Assembly (NCBI GenBank): GCA_004154925.1
Contig: QJNS01000329.1
Coordinates: 1 to 64,000 of the forward strand
Length of the DNA: 64,000 nucleotides
Direction: 5' to 3'
Origin: Monosporascus cannonballus
Taxonomy: Eukaryota; Ascomycota; Sordariomycetes; Xylariales
Position numbers and translations under genes: made by a program. The notes beneath the pieces are model-generated. The model was not told the origin of the DNA, made no database searches, and was given only the letters and a program-made list of their open reading frames with translations. This document shows positions 47,119 to 58,954 of the stretch, in pieces (position 1 is the first letter of the stretch; each line of letters begins with the position of its first letter).

Positions 47119-48135
47119 GATGCATCCAAAAAACCACCTGCTGTATTGACCTCGCACCAGATCGTCCCGACGGGTGGTTCCGCGAGATCGCGTGTTGGGG
47201 AAATCGCAGTGTTACAAGGGCAGCCAGCGGTTAGAGCCACGGGGATGCGGGGCCATCTATCTAGGCCTCACAGCAGGCCGGTGTCCCGGAGGGGCTATAT
47301 GAACTGCCCCTTTCTCTGTTACGATAGCCTGGGCAGTTTTACTATGGTGAAACCTGGAGTGTTTAACTGGAACCAGAATGCGAGTACTACCGTTGGACTG
47401 TGATATTACTCGAGCTGGCAGCATTTTCCACGGCCTGGACTTATATGGCGAAAGCAAGTGTAACAAGGAATGCGTAGCTATCGTGGTGTTTCCGCGAGTC
47501 GGCTAAAATGCGACCTTATATGAAGTGACTTATACCGCATGGTATAACTAATACCATTTTAGATAACGAGCCTTGCTTCTGCATCCGAAAAGCGGGACAT
47601 GGCTACTGTAACCACATCAGCGCGAAGCAGCCTTGGTAGGATATCGGAATCATCTTTTGAGTCTTCGGCCATATTTATACCACGAGAAAACCCTCGGTGG
47701 AATGTGTAATGCTTCAATATTATACCCGCTGTGTCCAGATAACGTCCCCACCCCCCACCGCTTAACATGACTCCGCGAACCAGGGGACGCCAACGCTAAC
47801 GATACCCCCATCCACTTACAGCTGCCGGATTACGGTTGCGTCTTGCCCCAGGCGGCTCCAGTGTCGGTGTCGAGCTTGTGCAGGATACTGGATAGTGCAT
47901 GACTGGCCCACATCGCGTTGCCGGGGCTGTCCGAAAGAAGCGTGCGGGGAGGAGATGACTAGCTACCTTGCCAACACCAGGCGTGCCATTGGCTGGTGAC
48001 AGTTGCGCCGTTATCGTTAACCCCAGGCAATGCGGAAGGCGTCTGCTATATATGGCGGTAGATTTAACTATTTCTTGTTCAGCGATGCCAGCACCATTGA
48101 TATGAAGTAGAGTTCCGCCTAATCCACCTAGCACC

Positions 48136-49761
48136 ATGCCCCAGAAAGTATCAGTTTCCGAGATAAACAAGCATGCTTCGCCGGACGACTGCTGGGTCGT
48201 TGTCAACGGCAAAGTCTACGATTTAACCAGCTTCGCGCCAAGCCATCCTGGCGGCGCTAATAGTAAGTTTTCACGCCTGGGCCGCGACACGGGCATGAAT
48301 ATAAGGTGTACTCTTCCTCGGAACTGACATCATTCATCTCTAGTTATCTATGCGTGGGCAGGTAGAGATGCGTCAAAGACTTACAACGAATACCACGCGA
48401 AAGGCCTCATAGAGAATGAGTTGGGGGACTCCGATAAGAAGGGTGATCTCGACGAATCTACAGTGACGGACACTTGGGTCAAGGCGCAGAAGACTGAGGA
48501 AGACAAGGCGCCCGATCAGAATGAGAAGCCGCCGCTCTCATCTATCATCAACCTCAACGACTTTGAGGGCGCATTTGCCAAGTCGGCATCTAAGAAGGCG
48601 AATGCTTATATCGCTGGGGCCTCTAACGACCTGTTGACCCTGCACGCCAACGCGCAGCACTGGCAAAGGCTCTGGTTTAGGCCGCGGGTAATGAGGAATG
48701 TTTCAAAAGTCCAGATGGGCACGAAGATTCTGGGCCAGGAAGTCTCCATGCCCGTGTGGATAGCGCCGATGGGCGCCGGGATACTCGGCGGCCCCGAAGC
48801 CGAAGCCGCCCTGGGCGCCGGGGCTGCCGCATCGGGTATCATCCACTGTATGTCGACGGTGACATCGCTTCCGATAGAGGAAATCCTGGCCACGGCGCCA
48901 GGACACCCATGGTTTTTCCAGTTGTATGTCGATAAGCAAAGGGCGAAGTCGGAAGCTTTGCTCAGGAAATTGGCCCGCCTGCCTCAATTCAAGGCCCTGT
49001 TCGTCACCACGGACTTGCCGGTGGTCTCAAAGCGCGAAGCTGACGAGCGCATCCGCACCGTTGAAGTCCAACCCCTATATCTTGGCGGGACGAAGCCTGC
49101 CCTTGACAACAAAGGGGGCGGGATAGCTCGGAATAACGGCGGTTTTATTGACGCGACATTCAACTGGGATGACCTGGCTTGGCTCAAGAAGCACACGCGG
49201 CTCCCCATAGTCCTCAAGGGCATCCAGTCAGTAGCGGACGCAAAGAAGGCGCTAGAAATGGGGTGTGCGGGTATCGTTATATCCAACCACGGCGGTCGCG
49301 CCCTTGATAACGCACCCTCGACAGTCATGATCTTACTGGAGTTGCGAAGGGACTGCCCCGAAGTGCTCGAGAAGATGGAAGTTTTCGTCGACGGCGGCAT
49401 CCGTAGGGGCTCGGATATTCTGAAGGCCCTCTGCCTGGGTGCAAGGGGGGTCGGCGTTGGGAGACCATTCCAATGCTCAATCCAATATGGCCGCAAGGGC
49501 GTTGAACATTGTGCAGGTGGTGAGTCTGCATTCATGCTCCGCGAGGTAACACACGCGAAAGATGGCGATACTGATTCGGGCATAGTACTGCAAGATGAAC
49601 TGGAAACGGCGATGCGCCTGTGCGGCGTGACCGATGTCAATGAGGTCCGCGGTGACATGAGCTTCCTCAACCCATCTGAGCTCGAGATGCTACTTCCACC
49701 AAAGCCGGAGAGCTATCCAGCCCTACAATTAGGGTGGAGCCGGATCTGGTCGAAATTGTGA
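48136..49761 (+). CDS. Flavocytochrome b2-type L-lactate dehydrogenase
   Basis: Predicted FMN- and haem-dependent L-lactate (or related 2-hydroxy acid) dehydrogenase, like yeast Cyb2, which passes electrons from lactate to cytochrome c. Three exons, 48136-48262, 48344-49519 and 49586-49761, with introns of 81 and 66 bp, give 492 aa. The N-terminal cytochrome b5 domain has DCWVVVNGKVYDLTSF, haem ligand His37 in HPGG and probable second ligand His59. The FMN domain has PVWIAPMGAG, FFQLYVDK, VTTDLPVVSKREAD, VLKGI, the catalytic ISNHGGRALD (His358) and VFVDGGIRRGSD. The second intron is a multiple of three with no stop, so it could be read through, but removing it restores the conserved GVEHC...DELETAMRLCG spacing. 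No mitochondrial presequence precedes the cytochrome domain, unlike yeast Cyb2, so location is uncertain. Confidence 0.9.
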
Positions 49762-50472
49762 ATGGAGGATATCCGGTGATCGGCATGCATAGGTACTTTA
49801 TAGATTGCTCGGCCCATGTCCGCTAAAGGAGGGAACGGGTGAATTCCAGCCATACATTCCTGACATGTCATGCGTATCTCCAAGGTCCCAAGTCCGCAGC
49901 TGTCTAGGTGTTTGATAAATGCTGTTTCCTACATAAGGGATACACATGCTGCCTTGATAAGAGGTCTAAACCCATATTTATGGTAAGGGGTGGATGATCA
50001 CAGCACGATGGTGGAGGGGCTATACAAATATGAGAAGCGCGGCCTCAACGGCCTCAACGACCCTCATATGCGGAGGCGGCAAAGCAGCTCTGGCAGTACG
50101 TGCAATTAACACGGTATTTCGACTTAAATGACCGTTATCTCTCTATAAATCCAGAACGTGCATAGTCAAAGATGCATATATACCTAAATATGCATATCCG
50201 AGGGTCCACTTTTTAAGCGGTGACCCCATGCTCCATGTCAGCTGTCGGGCGTTGGCCGTCGTTGCGAGACGCTGGGTCCCTATCCCTATCCCCCCCAACT
50301 CATCTATTCGCCTATCATTATCGCATAAATGTCTATACCGCAACAGCCCCCTTGCAACCACTCCGAACATGCCCTGAATTACCGCCCGTGAATCGAGACG
50401 ATCCCCCCCCCTTTATCTACCTCCCGAGACTTTAGCAGCAGTACGACTGGTTCCGTGCCGTATACCACTAAA
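49762..50472. other. Intergenic, promoter region of the Ark1-type kinase
   Basis: About 710 bp between two genes on the same strand. It is C-rich on the plus strand just before the kinase start (about 50350-50430), as in many fungal 5' leaders. No further gene is seen. Confidence 0.5.
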
Positions 50473-53400
50473 ATGGCGGCGTACGGCAATGTGGCAGCTC
50501 CCCAGTATGGGCAGCCAGCAGCAGTCTATGGCGCGACGATGCCTTCATATGCCCCAGCGCCGGCTGCACCCGCTGGAACCTTTGTTCCTGGAACGAAGAT
50601 CCAAGTCGGTAGTCATAGGGTGGTAATACAGAAGTATCTGTCCGAGGGAGGATTCGCCCACGTATACCTTGTAAAGCTACCACGGCCCGTCGACGGAACC
50701 GACCTGGCCGTACTCAAGAGAGTTGCCGTGCCCGACAAAGAAGCTCTCAGGGGCATGAGAAATGAGGTGGAAACAATAAAACGTGTTAGGGGACACCGGA
50801 AGGTGGTTACCTACATCGATTCGCACGCCTCGGAGCTGAAGGGTGGAGGGTATGAGGTCTTCTTGTTGATGGAATACTGCAGCGGGGGAGGCCTGATCGA
50901 CTTCATGAATACGCGGTTACAGCATCGATTAACCGAGCCTGAGATCTTGCATATATTTACCGATGTGGCTGAAGGCGTTGCTTGCATGCATTATCTCAAG
51001 CCCCCTCTTCTTCACCGGGACCTGAAGGTTGAGAATGTTCTGATCACCGTACAAGGCGCGAAAAAGACGTTCAAGCTTTGCGACTTCGGCTCTGCAGCAC
51101 CTCCCAGGCCCGCCCCACAATCCATCGTCGAGTGCCGCTTGATGGACGAGGATGTTCAGAGGCACACCACGATGCAGTACCGAAGCCCCGAGATGGTGGA
51201 CGTGTACCGCAAACAACCGATAGACGAGAAATCAGACATCTGGGCTCTGGGGGTCTTCCTATACAAGCTTTGTTATTATACTACTCCTTTTGAAGACCAG
51301 GGGCAGCTTGCCATCCTGAATGTCAGCTACAGGTTTCCCAGTTACCCCGTATTTTCTGATAGACTAAAACAGCTTATTGGTAAGTTCTCAGTCGATGCCA
51401 CGAGCCCCTTACTGATTTTTGCGAAGCCTCGATGCTGCGGGAAAATCCAAGATCTAGACCAAACATTTACCAAGTGCTCCGCGAAGGCTGCTTAATGATG
51501 GGCCGTGAAGTGCCCATTAAAGACGTGAGTTCAGCACCCATTATCTTAGAGTGTCAGACTAGACTAAAACGCGAGATTCCAGATCTACTCGGGTCGTGTC
51601 CAGCAAGATCCAACCGGAGGAGAGGGGCAACCTGTGTCTGATCAAAAAGGACAAAGCCCCGTTGCAATGGGTGCTGTGTATTCTCCTCCGCCAGTACAAC
51701 AAAGTCAGCCACTACCCGATATTGTGCCCATGAGACGGGGAAGACCAGCAGGCACCAGCCAAGCCCCCCCGGCGCAAGGTACAAAACCTAGTCTCTCTCC
51801 AATGAGAGTTACCAGCGGCGACCCCTTTGCCGCCCTTGACTCTAAACCTAGCGTGCAAGTCGCTGTAGATGAGCTATCCTCCAGGTTTCCCACCTTGGAC
51901 CAGTTCGCGCTGCTCCACGATCAACGGGCGAAGTTTGACTTTGATAGCCCGACTTCACCCCCCGCGAACAAAGATCTCGGTCAACGAGTGGCAGACCATC
52001 TTGCAGATGATGTATTTGCTAAGGCCCAGCCCAAGCTTGAATCACCACAACCAAGTCCGAGGCAGTCGATAGACTTCAGTCGCGTGAAGACGGCCATTAA
52101 TGATACTGAGAGACAACCGCTGTCGTCCCCTCCCGGGCCCATCAATAAGCCAGCTTCTGTACCCCCGCAACCACGTACAGAGATGAGTCGTGCTTCGGTC
52201 ATCATCTCCAGTAACCCCGAACTCCAAGCTATCTCATCTTTGCCACCAAAATCTTCACTACCGCCCCCTAGCAAAGTGACGATGGTCTCAACCGCGACCA
52301 TGACCACCGATTCCCCTCCTTTGCCCGAAAGACCGCCTCAGGAATATCCGCAAATCCACCGATTTCCTCAAGCTGATCATGTTCATCACCATACGTCGAG
52401 TTTGCCTAGCCAGCAAGAATCGATGGGTACAGGTCCGCTACGAATGGACGCAGGGTACTCAAGTCGGCCTGCGCCAGCTGGACGGCTTTCCTCTTTTCAG
52501 CATTCCGGCCATGTCCGGCACTCTTCGTCGTCCCGGCCATCCCTCGAGGGTAGTCGACCAAGTCTCGAAATGCTCGAACCCTTGTCAAAGTCCGCGTCGG
52601 GCCGTCCTAGACCGGCAAGCACATATCTCGAATCGAACCTGGAATATCTCAGAGAACGGGAAGCAGCACCCCGGCCTCTGCGCTCACCCGGACTCCCGTC
52701 TACCAGGTTTCCCGATAAGCCATCATCACCTGGAATGGAGCCCCAAGAAGACACAGCTATCGAGTCTAATGTGGACTTCCTTCGGTCCATGGAAGATTCC
52801 GATCCAAAGAGGAAGGACAAGATCGGCAAACATATGAAACGTTCAAGCCTCAGCTCTCTGGCGGGCACGAAGAATATCCTGGCTGGCAAATTCGGGGATG
52901 CTTTTAAGAGGTTCGAGGGCAACAGCTCCAACCCATTGGCGCGGACTCCCTCTCCGCTGAAAGAGTCGGAGCGCCGTGATCTGACTCCCATTGCCGGGTC
53001 TGAGGCTACCGACGAGCGGAGCGACGACGGCCATGCCCTTGGCGAGCCGGAGATGACGCCGGAGATGCGCCGAGAGCTCGAGGCGAGAATGCTAGCCGAA
53101 GAAGAGAGACGGGTGGAGGCGGCTGCTGCTGAGTACCGGCAACGGGTGGCGGATCGAGAAGCCGGGAACTCAGGACCGCTGCCCAAGAGCATCGGCGGCG
53201 TCTCTCGAGCCCAAAGTATACAGGCAAGGGTGCAGAACCTCTTGGATGAAACTCAAAAAACACCCCTTCAAAAGACGGCCTCGGGCTATGGGAGATTCGT
53301 CGATGCCGCGCCGGGATCCGACCGGGCGGAAGAGCAGCTGCCCGGGCTTCCCCCGAGGCCTGCCGGCGCCGGGCGGGCCGTCCCTCTGAGGCCTGTGGTC

Positions 53401-53772
53401 AGCGGACATCCCGCAGCCGCCACCCAGGATACCAGCCCCGCAGGCCGCCCCGCGCCCCCGTCCAAGCCGCAGCCCGCTCCCAAACCGACTCACCTGAACA
53501 AAATACCGACGGGCGGCAGGCCGAGGTCGCCGCCTAGGCAGCAGCAGCGACCACTGCCGTCGGAACCCCAAGCGCAGGGGACGGAGCAGCTGCTCGTGGG
53601 TGTCGGCATCCCCGAGCGGCTGACCCTCGAGATGACGCCCCAGGAGAAGGAGGATTACATCCAGGACTTCAGCAAGCGGTTTCCAAGCCTCAGCGCCATC
53701 GAAATGGTCGAGCGCGACCTGGATATCGAGGGCGTCGCTGGGGATCGCAACAGCAACAAGGCGGCGCTGTGA
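50473..53772 (+). CDS. Ark1/Prk1-type serine/threonine protein kinase
   Basis: Numb-associated-kinase family member. Yeast Ark1, Prk1 and Akl1 phosphorylate endocytic coat and actin regulators to switch off actin patch assembly. Three exons, 50473-51379, 51427-51524 and 51583-53772, with introns of 47 and 58 bp, give an intact 1064 aa. The kinase domain occupies roughly residues 47-330: glycine loop LSEGGFAHVYLV, Lys82 in AVLKRV, HRDLKVEN (181-188), DFG (204-206) and YRSPEM. The splices give LIASMLRENPRSRPN and EVPIKDIYSGRVQQ. The long C-terminal region is disordered and rich in Pro/Ser, with many possible SH3-binding PxxP and phosphorylation sites, and it ends in the conserved EKEDYIQDFSKRFPSL block. 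The ATG at 50473 is the first in frame. No transmembrane segment is seen. Confidence 0.93.
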
Positions 53773-54804
53773 AAGAAGCTGTACGTGCGTAGTTTATCGC
53801 GGAGCATTGACGGGGACAGATATGGGTGGGTGAAAAAGAGGAGTGAATATGACGAAGCATACATATGGCACGGAGGGTGGGCGGCGGCGATTGCGGCTGG
53901 CCGCGTGTTGTGGGGTTAGCCACCCACCCGCCTACTACCTACCTACCTATTTACCTACTACTTACTTAACTTAGAGATATAGAAAGAAGCACGTTCTGTA
54001 GATGTGGGGGCCACATCAATTGAATAGCGCGGCGCAAACTCGCCAGTTTAATAAAACGGTTGTCCTACGTCGCTAGGATCTATCCCATCTCTCTAGGGAG
54101 TTAAATGCCAAGTGGGATAGAGGGTCTTGCAGGCGAGCTGATTATCAATTTCCCTCGTTCAACCCCCGAGCGCCTCAGGTACGTACGGGAGCTCTCGGCT
54201 GGTCCCGTCAGATAGGAGGACGATGAGGCGTCCAAGTGGAGCTTGTCGCTGACCTCGCTAGGGTTTGGTGTATTGGACTCGTTTAAACTTCCCATAGTTG
54301 CCCACCCCACACGCAGTAGCTGTTTGCATACATGTGTTCTCTGGTTCCCCAGGTCGTTGCAAGGCGTGAGTTCGACTCTTCTACTCAGGCGCAGCCAAGT
54401 GGCAATTCGCGGTGTAATAGAGTGAGATGTCGGGATTTAAGGGGCTGATGAACATTGTCAAAACCGGCCAGGGAGACCGGGATAGGTATTTGGCAGTCTC
54501 CACTGTCCCGGCGAATACTACGGGACGGAGGTGGTAGCAGGTGGTTAAGGAATTTAGGGTATTGAGAGAGCATCAATTAAGGGCTTGCAAATTCATCATG
54601 GCAAATGGCCCCATGTATGAAGGCAACCTATTCAGCCCACAACAAGACCACCCCTCATACCTGCCAAGCCAGCACTGTCCGGGTATCATTGATCCATCCC
54701 CCCCCGTCAAACTGCCTTCCCGGCCCTTCAGATCTGATCTCCTCAAAACAGATCTAGTATCAATCTTGTGTAGCACAATCCCTCGAGTTCCTTCACAACC
54801 CCAC
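53773..54804. other. Intergenic with TACC-rich tract
   Basis: About 1 kb downstream of the kinase and of the first 2EXR gene, which converge here. It contains a TACC/TACT-rich tract (about 53928-53970). A GTAAGT just after the 2EXR stop (minus strand, near 54805) could be a donor, but no matching downstream exon was convincing. Confidence 0.5.
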
Positions 54805-55837
54805 TTACTGCGTGCGCTCCCACGCCTGTCCATCCCACGAAACCATTGGTTTCTTCCCCGTATAGTAGGAGGCCGGCATACTCTCTTTCCAAGACGATTT
54901 GCAAAGGACGATGACAGGTCGTATCTCTGGTATCTTCGCTATGGTCTTCTTAACCCAAGGGTTTGCTTCGTCAATAGGCTGCCCGTGATACAGGCGAATG
55001 GCGGACGAGTCGGTTTCGTGCTCATGCTCGTAGCAGTCGATGAGCCACTGGTATTTGAAGTCCCGCAACATAGCGTCCCAGTACTTGAGATTGGGTAACG
55101 GTTCTTCGTGCTGGGACGCTGGTTGCTCTCGAGCCTCATATATACTTCGCACCGCGGCATGTGCTCTTACCAATGCTGATCCGTCTGCGATACTAACCTG
55201 GCGACTGTACAGTATCTGGCTGATGAACTCGACATCCTTCTCATCTCTCAGGTCCACGAACCTGATCATGTCTATGCCGAAAATAGCGTCTATGATCTTG
55301 GATTCCGAGTAACTTCCACCGGGAACTTCGCTGCGGCGTAATTCCGCATACTTGTCGTAGAGGATGAGGTTGACAAACCGGATATTCGGCCTTCCCATAC
55401 ACTCGAGACTCAACCTTTGCCCAAGACGTTTCGCATGATCCTGATGATTTTCAAGGTCGATACTGAAGCGCCCGTCTTGGTGAATTATCGATGTCATTGC
55501 GTGAACTAGTAAGGGACGTGGACATGGCTCCGTGTGACCGGAAGGCATAATGGGGGGACAAATTCCAAAGCACGGAGTCTCGAGAGGGATCGAACCATGT
55601 CCAGCCATCATGATCTTCATCTTGGAAGAAATGAGGCGACCCGTTCTTGAGTGCGATGGCGCGAGATTCGCGGCATACCTGTGCGATAGCCGGAGGACCG
55701 AGAGTGATGGGGCGACCATCAAATGAAATATAACGTCGCGGAAGGGCAGCCTCCCAGATGAGCCTTCTTATCTCTGCGGGGAGCCCGTTGAAGAGTGGGA
55801 ATTTGGTGGTCACCTTGGCTTGATTGGATGACGGCAT
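54805..55837 (-). pseudogene. 2EXR-domain protein gene, single-base frameshift
   Basis: 2EXR proteins are an expanded fungal family with an F-box-like N-terminal motif and no known biochemical role. From the ATG at 55837 the frame gives FPLFNGLPAEIRRLIWEAAL and PAIAQVCRESRAIAL, the 2EXR core, then WTWFDPSRDSVLWNL. At a run of six G on the plus strand (55552-55557) the homologous reading shifts to a second frame, which continues as PSGHTEPCPRPLLVHAMTSI and runs open to a stop at 54805. One base fewer in the run would join them into a protein of about 340 aa. This is either a real inactivating indel or a homopolymer sequencing error; the otherwise clean frame favours a recent event or an error. 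The C-terminal half matches the neighbouring 2EXR relic. Confidence 0.7.
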
Positions 55838-56808
55838 TTTGGAGAAGATGTGATCTATCTCTGTGCAGTATTTCGGCCACTGGCTGGGCCAGAGTGAAAA
55901 GGGTGTCAAGAGTGATACAAGGCGATGATGTGATGTCTGCGTAGTATCTGGTCAATTCGGGCTGGGCCAGAGTGAGAAGAATATCCAGAGCGGGAGAAGT
56001 GAAGACGGCAATCCTGGATGGGATGGGGGAGAAGCTCACGTACCTTGGTATGGGAGGGGCTGTATACGGATCTGCCTTCCTGATCGACTGCCCGATGGGT
56101 AGACCTTGACTCGATCGCTAAAGAGTTGGTGAGAGTTCGGAAAGCTATTAGGTTAAAGGCTTTGATGATGAAGCAGGACTGTGAACAATGGCACGTATTC
56201 GCGTCTTGTAAGAGCGGGAAATGATGTTGTAGTTGAGTTCGGAGCCGTTACTAGCTGGCTGAGGGAGGAGTGACGTCCACGTAGAGGTACATGTAGGCCA
56301 GTATTCATACGAAAAGAAGGATGGAACTGCCTAGGTAAGAGGTGAGGCGACAAGAGCGTCAATGCTTATCTATGGAGTCTTAGATTTTATTATCAGGATA
56401 CTCTTGATTTTGATCTTATACTGCAGCTGTCCCTGCTAACCAGGGAATTTGTCCGCCTTCGGTTAAGTCAAGTTATACATACACTGATACACAGGCGACT
56501 TGAAAACACGTCCATTGCAGAGGCAATGTAGGTTACGGTTCCAACAGCTATAGGCGAAAGGACCAGGTGATCAAACATTATGGCTGGGGCTCCTCACTAG
56601 GAGTGCGCTCTGCATTCAGCGTAGATCCATATAAACTGGATGTAGCTGCTTGAGCTGCCTCCGTAACACTGGGGATAGAAACGCTATATCACCGAATTTT
56701 TACTTCAAACTCAAGCCTCCTGTCACTTTGAAAAACGAGCCCGTATATGTTGTTTGTCTGACTATTAGTAGACGATTGCCTTCATTGCCTCATGTGGAGT
56801 TCTAGATG
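55838..56808. other. Intergenic between the two 2EXR genes
   Basis: About 970 bp. It contains a diverged tandem duplication of about 77 bp (55863-55920 and 55940-55996) that shares GGCTGGGCCAGAGTGA, placed directly upstream of the first 2EXR gene. No further gene is visible. Confidence 0.55.
55863..55996. repeat. Diverged tandem duplication upstream of 2EXR gene
   Basis: Two units of roughly 77 bp share GCTGGGCCAGAGTGA exactly and flanking bases imperfectly (a GTAGTATCTGG-like stretch against GCAGTATTTCGG). They lie within 160 bp upstream of the 2EXR start codon and may be part of its leader or promoter. Confidence 0.6.
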
Positions 56809-57760
56809 CTACCAAACGTCCTTATAGCTCATGTGGCGATCCATACTTCGTTGTTGAGCTCTGCCCAGCCTTCCTACTCGGATTCTTCTGAATACGAGTT
56901 TGGTCTCCAGGTGTGGTCCTTTCTCGCCAGCATGAAAAAAGGGTCTTACCTCTGGCATACTAGCTAGAGCCCTCTTGATCCAAGGATGATCCAGATCCCA
57001 TTTCGTACTGTCCCTCTTGACCTTAACCGCGTCCGTCACTCGCCCCTTTTCACGCTTGTACGCGACTTTCAACCAGGAATACTGTGCAAGGCCGAGTATC
57101 TGAGTCCAAGATGAGACAGTCTGATCGAAGCCGTCCAGAACGCGGCGAGCTCTAATGAGAGTGTCCAGATGGTTGTGGTCGATGTAGTCTTGTCGCAGTA
57201 ATCTCATTACTCAAGAGCATTATTCTCCATCCTTGAGATCAACCATAACCGTCGTGTGATTTCCGAATAGTCCCTCTGCCGCTGTGAGTCCCAAATCCTC
57301 ACTGATGACGCAATCTTTTCTTCCCGAAAGAACGATGTCGACTGTTCGCAGGTTTTCCCGGAGCCCTGGCTCATGCGCGATATGTTCAATGGATTTCTGC
57401 AGATCCCTTCTGGCCGAAGCAAGCAGGGATGATGGGTGAAAGAATATTGCAAGACGTTCGACCGCATGGTTTATAGCTGATTCGGGCTGCCTGACCATGT
57501 CCCAGGTTTCCCAACAGACCACGTCTATCTTCGGCCTAAACCATGCACCGTAGCGTTCAAGCGAAATGGACTGGTACGATCCGTGGCGAAGGGCAATGAT
57601 ACGTGATTCCCGACAGACGTGGGCTAGAGCAGGCGGTGGTGGAGCAAACCTACCACCAAAAAAATCTAGAGGTGATGAGTCGTCGGTGTCGAGGTAGCGC
57701 CTCTTCCCATGTGATCGTGCGGATCTCCAGAGGAAGTCTTATGAATGGGAAAGTCGCATA
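56809..57760 (-). pseudogene. Decayed 2EXR-domain paralogue
   Basis: Relic on the minus strand with the same layout as its neighbour. FPFIRLPLEIRTITWEEALP (about 57700-57756) is the start of the 2EXR motif. After a frame change near 57690-57710 it continues as RYLDTDDSSP, then ALAHVCRESRIIALRHGSY. The frame runs to MVDLKDGE, where TAA (57220-57222) and TGA (57211-57213) occur in frame nine bases apart; it then resumes without shift as VMRLLRQDYIDHNHLDTLI to a stop at 56809. The length across the two stops equals that of the paralogue, so they look like point mutations, each explicable by C-to-T change. No in-frame ATG precedes the motif before an upstream stop. Three separate lesions make it a clear pseudogene. 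Confidence 0.75.
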
Positions 57761-58954
57761 GTCAGATTGCTTCGCCGAAGATCGCTGTGCGTCATCGACC
57801 TGTGTCTCGCTCACACTCACTTCCTCAGACGTCTAGAGTGTAGGCGAATGTTTGATCTGGGCATCTGGGGTAGTGATCACTCCAGTCTCCGAGACCAGAT
57901 ATTTGGCGGAAAGACCCCCCATCCCCGAAGCAGGCCGATTCATGCTGACAAGGATGGTATGGAGGGTGCGTTCTGGTCGAAATCAGTCGAGTCCAGGTCC
58001 TAGTATGCCGTGCGGCACGTGATGATTGTATTCAGAAAGTAAATGCAAGGGAGCCCTGATTTCCAGTTATTGGAGATGGGCAAGTTTGTGTTCATTGGTA
58101 TGACACGGCTAGCAGCTGGCATTGCAGGTTTTAGGGAAAGTAGTGGCGGTGGTCCCTGAGTTTGGTTTGTCGAGCGTAGGGAACGAGGGAAGAAGTGGAA
58201 GGTGGGGCGGTATGTAGGAAGAAAGGGGGAATGAAATCCAAAAACGATTTGCATTTGAATATGGCCGGGGATCTTTGGGAGGAAGGAGGCTTGAAACGTC
58301 CGAAATGATCAAGAGCGAGAGGTTCAGGGAAGGTGTGGTTCAGGAAGTGCCTTCCTGACCCTAAAACCCTTTTCGTATCAGCTCGCACTTATCAGCACGA
58401 GGCATGCCAACCACGCCTTCCTCGGCAGAACTGAGGTCATTTCCGCGGTCGTCGACTTGCTCGTGCGGGTCGCTTAGCCCACTATTGCACGTTCTATGCC
58501 ATTGGAGAACACCGACAGTCTAACAGCAATGACTGGACGGAGTTTGCTTGCGCAAGAGAACGTGAGCGTATCGGTAGATGATAATTTTTACATGGAGGTT
58601 CCTCGACCAGGAGCTCCCTTCGGGGTGGAGTGCCACAAATCTCCCATAAATTTCCTCATCGCAACCATGGTATTATCACATGTTTAACATTAGTTTACCT
58701 GGTAAAGCCATGTAGATGAGTTTGGTATGTAAACCGGACGGGAGTAGCTATCTCATGTTAGGTAGTTTTATCTCCCTTGGAATCTATCTGCCGCCCGACC
58801 AGCCAGCGACCTAGGTACCTAGGTAAGTACACAACAAAAAATCGTCCGCCGGGCCATCCAGCTTTGAGAAAAAGCCAGATTCCCTCCCCCATGACCTTCC
58901 CCCCTGTCTGTCCGCCCGTTCCGAGTGCGCACACACACATGCACACACGGAGGC
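57761..58954. other. Intergenic between 2EXR relic and secreted-protein gene
   Basis: About 1.2 kb. No gene is supported. It contains CCTAGGTACCTAGGTAAG at 58809-58826 and a CA-rich tract (58930-58950). Confidence 0.5.

Larger units (their letters stand above)
44469..48135. other. Intergenic, mostly featureless apart from an enzyme relic
   Basis: About 3.7 kb. The probable isocitrate lyase/PEP mutase relic (about 44690-45010) lies near its left end, and a 13-bp tandem repeat lies at 47093-47118. Elsewhere reading frames are short with no family signature. The last kilobase must hold the promoter of the lactate dehydrogenase gene. Confidence 0.5.

Noticed and set aside
54541..55098. Plus-strand open frame of 185 codons
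   Set aside because: It is antisense to the conserved 2EXR coding sequence, starts with a non-ATG codon and has no family similarity.
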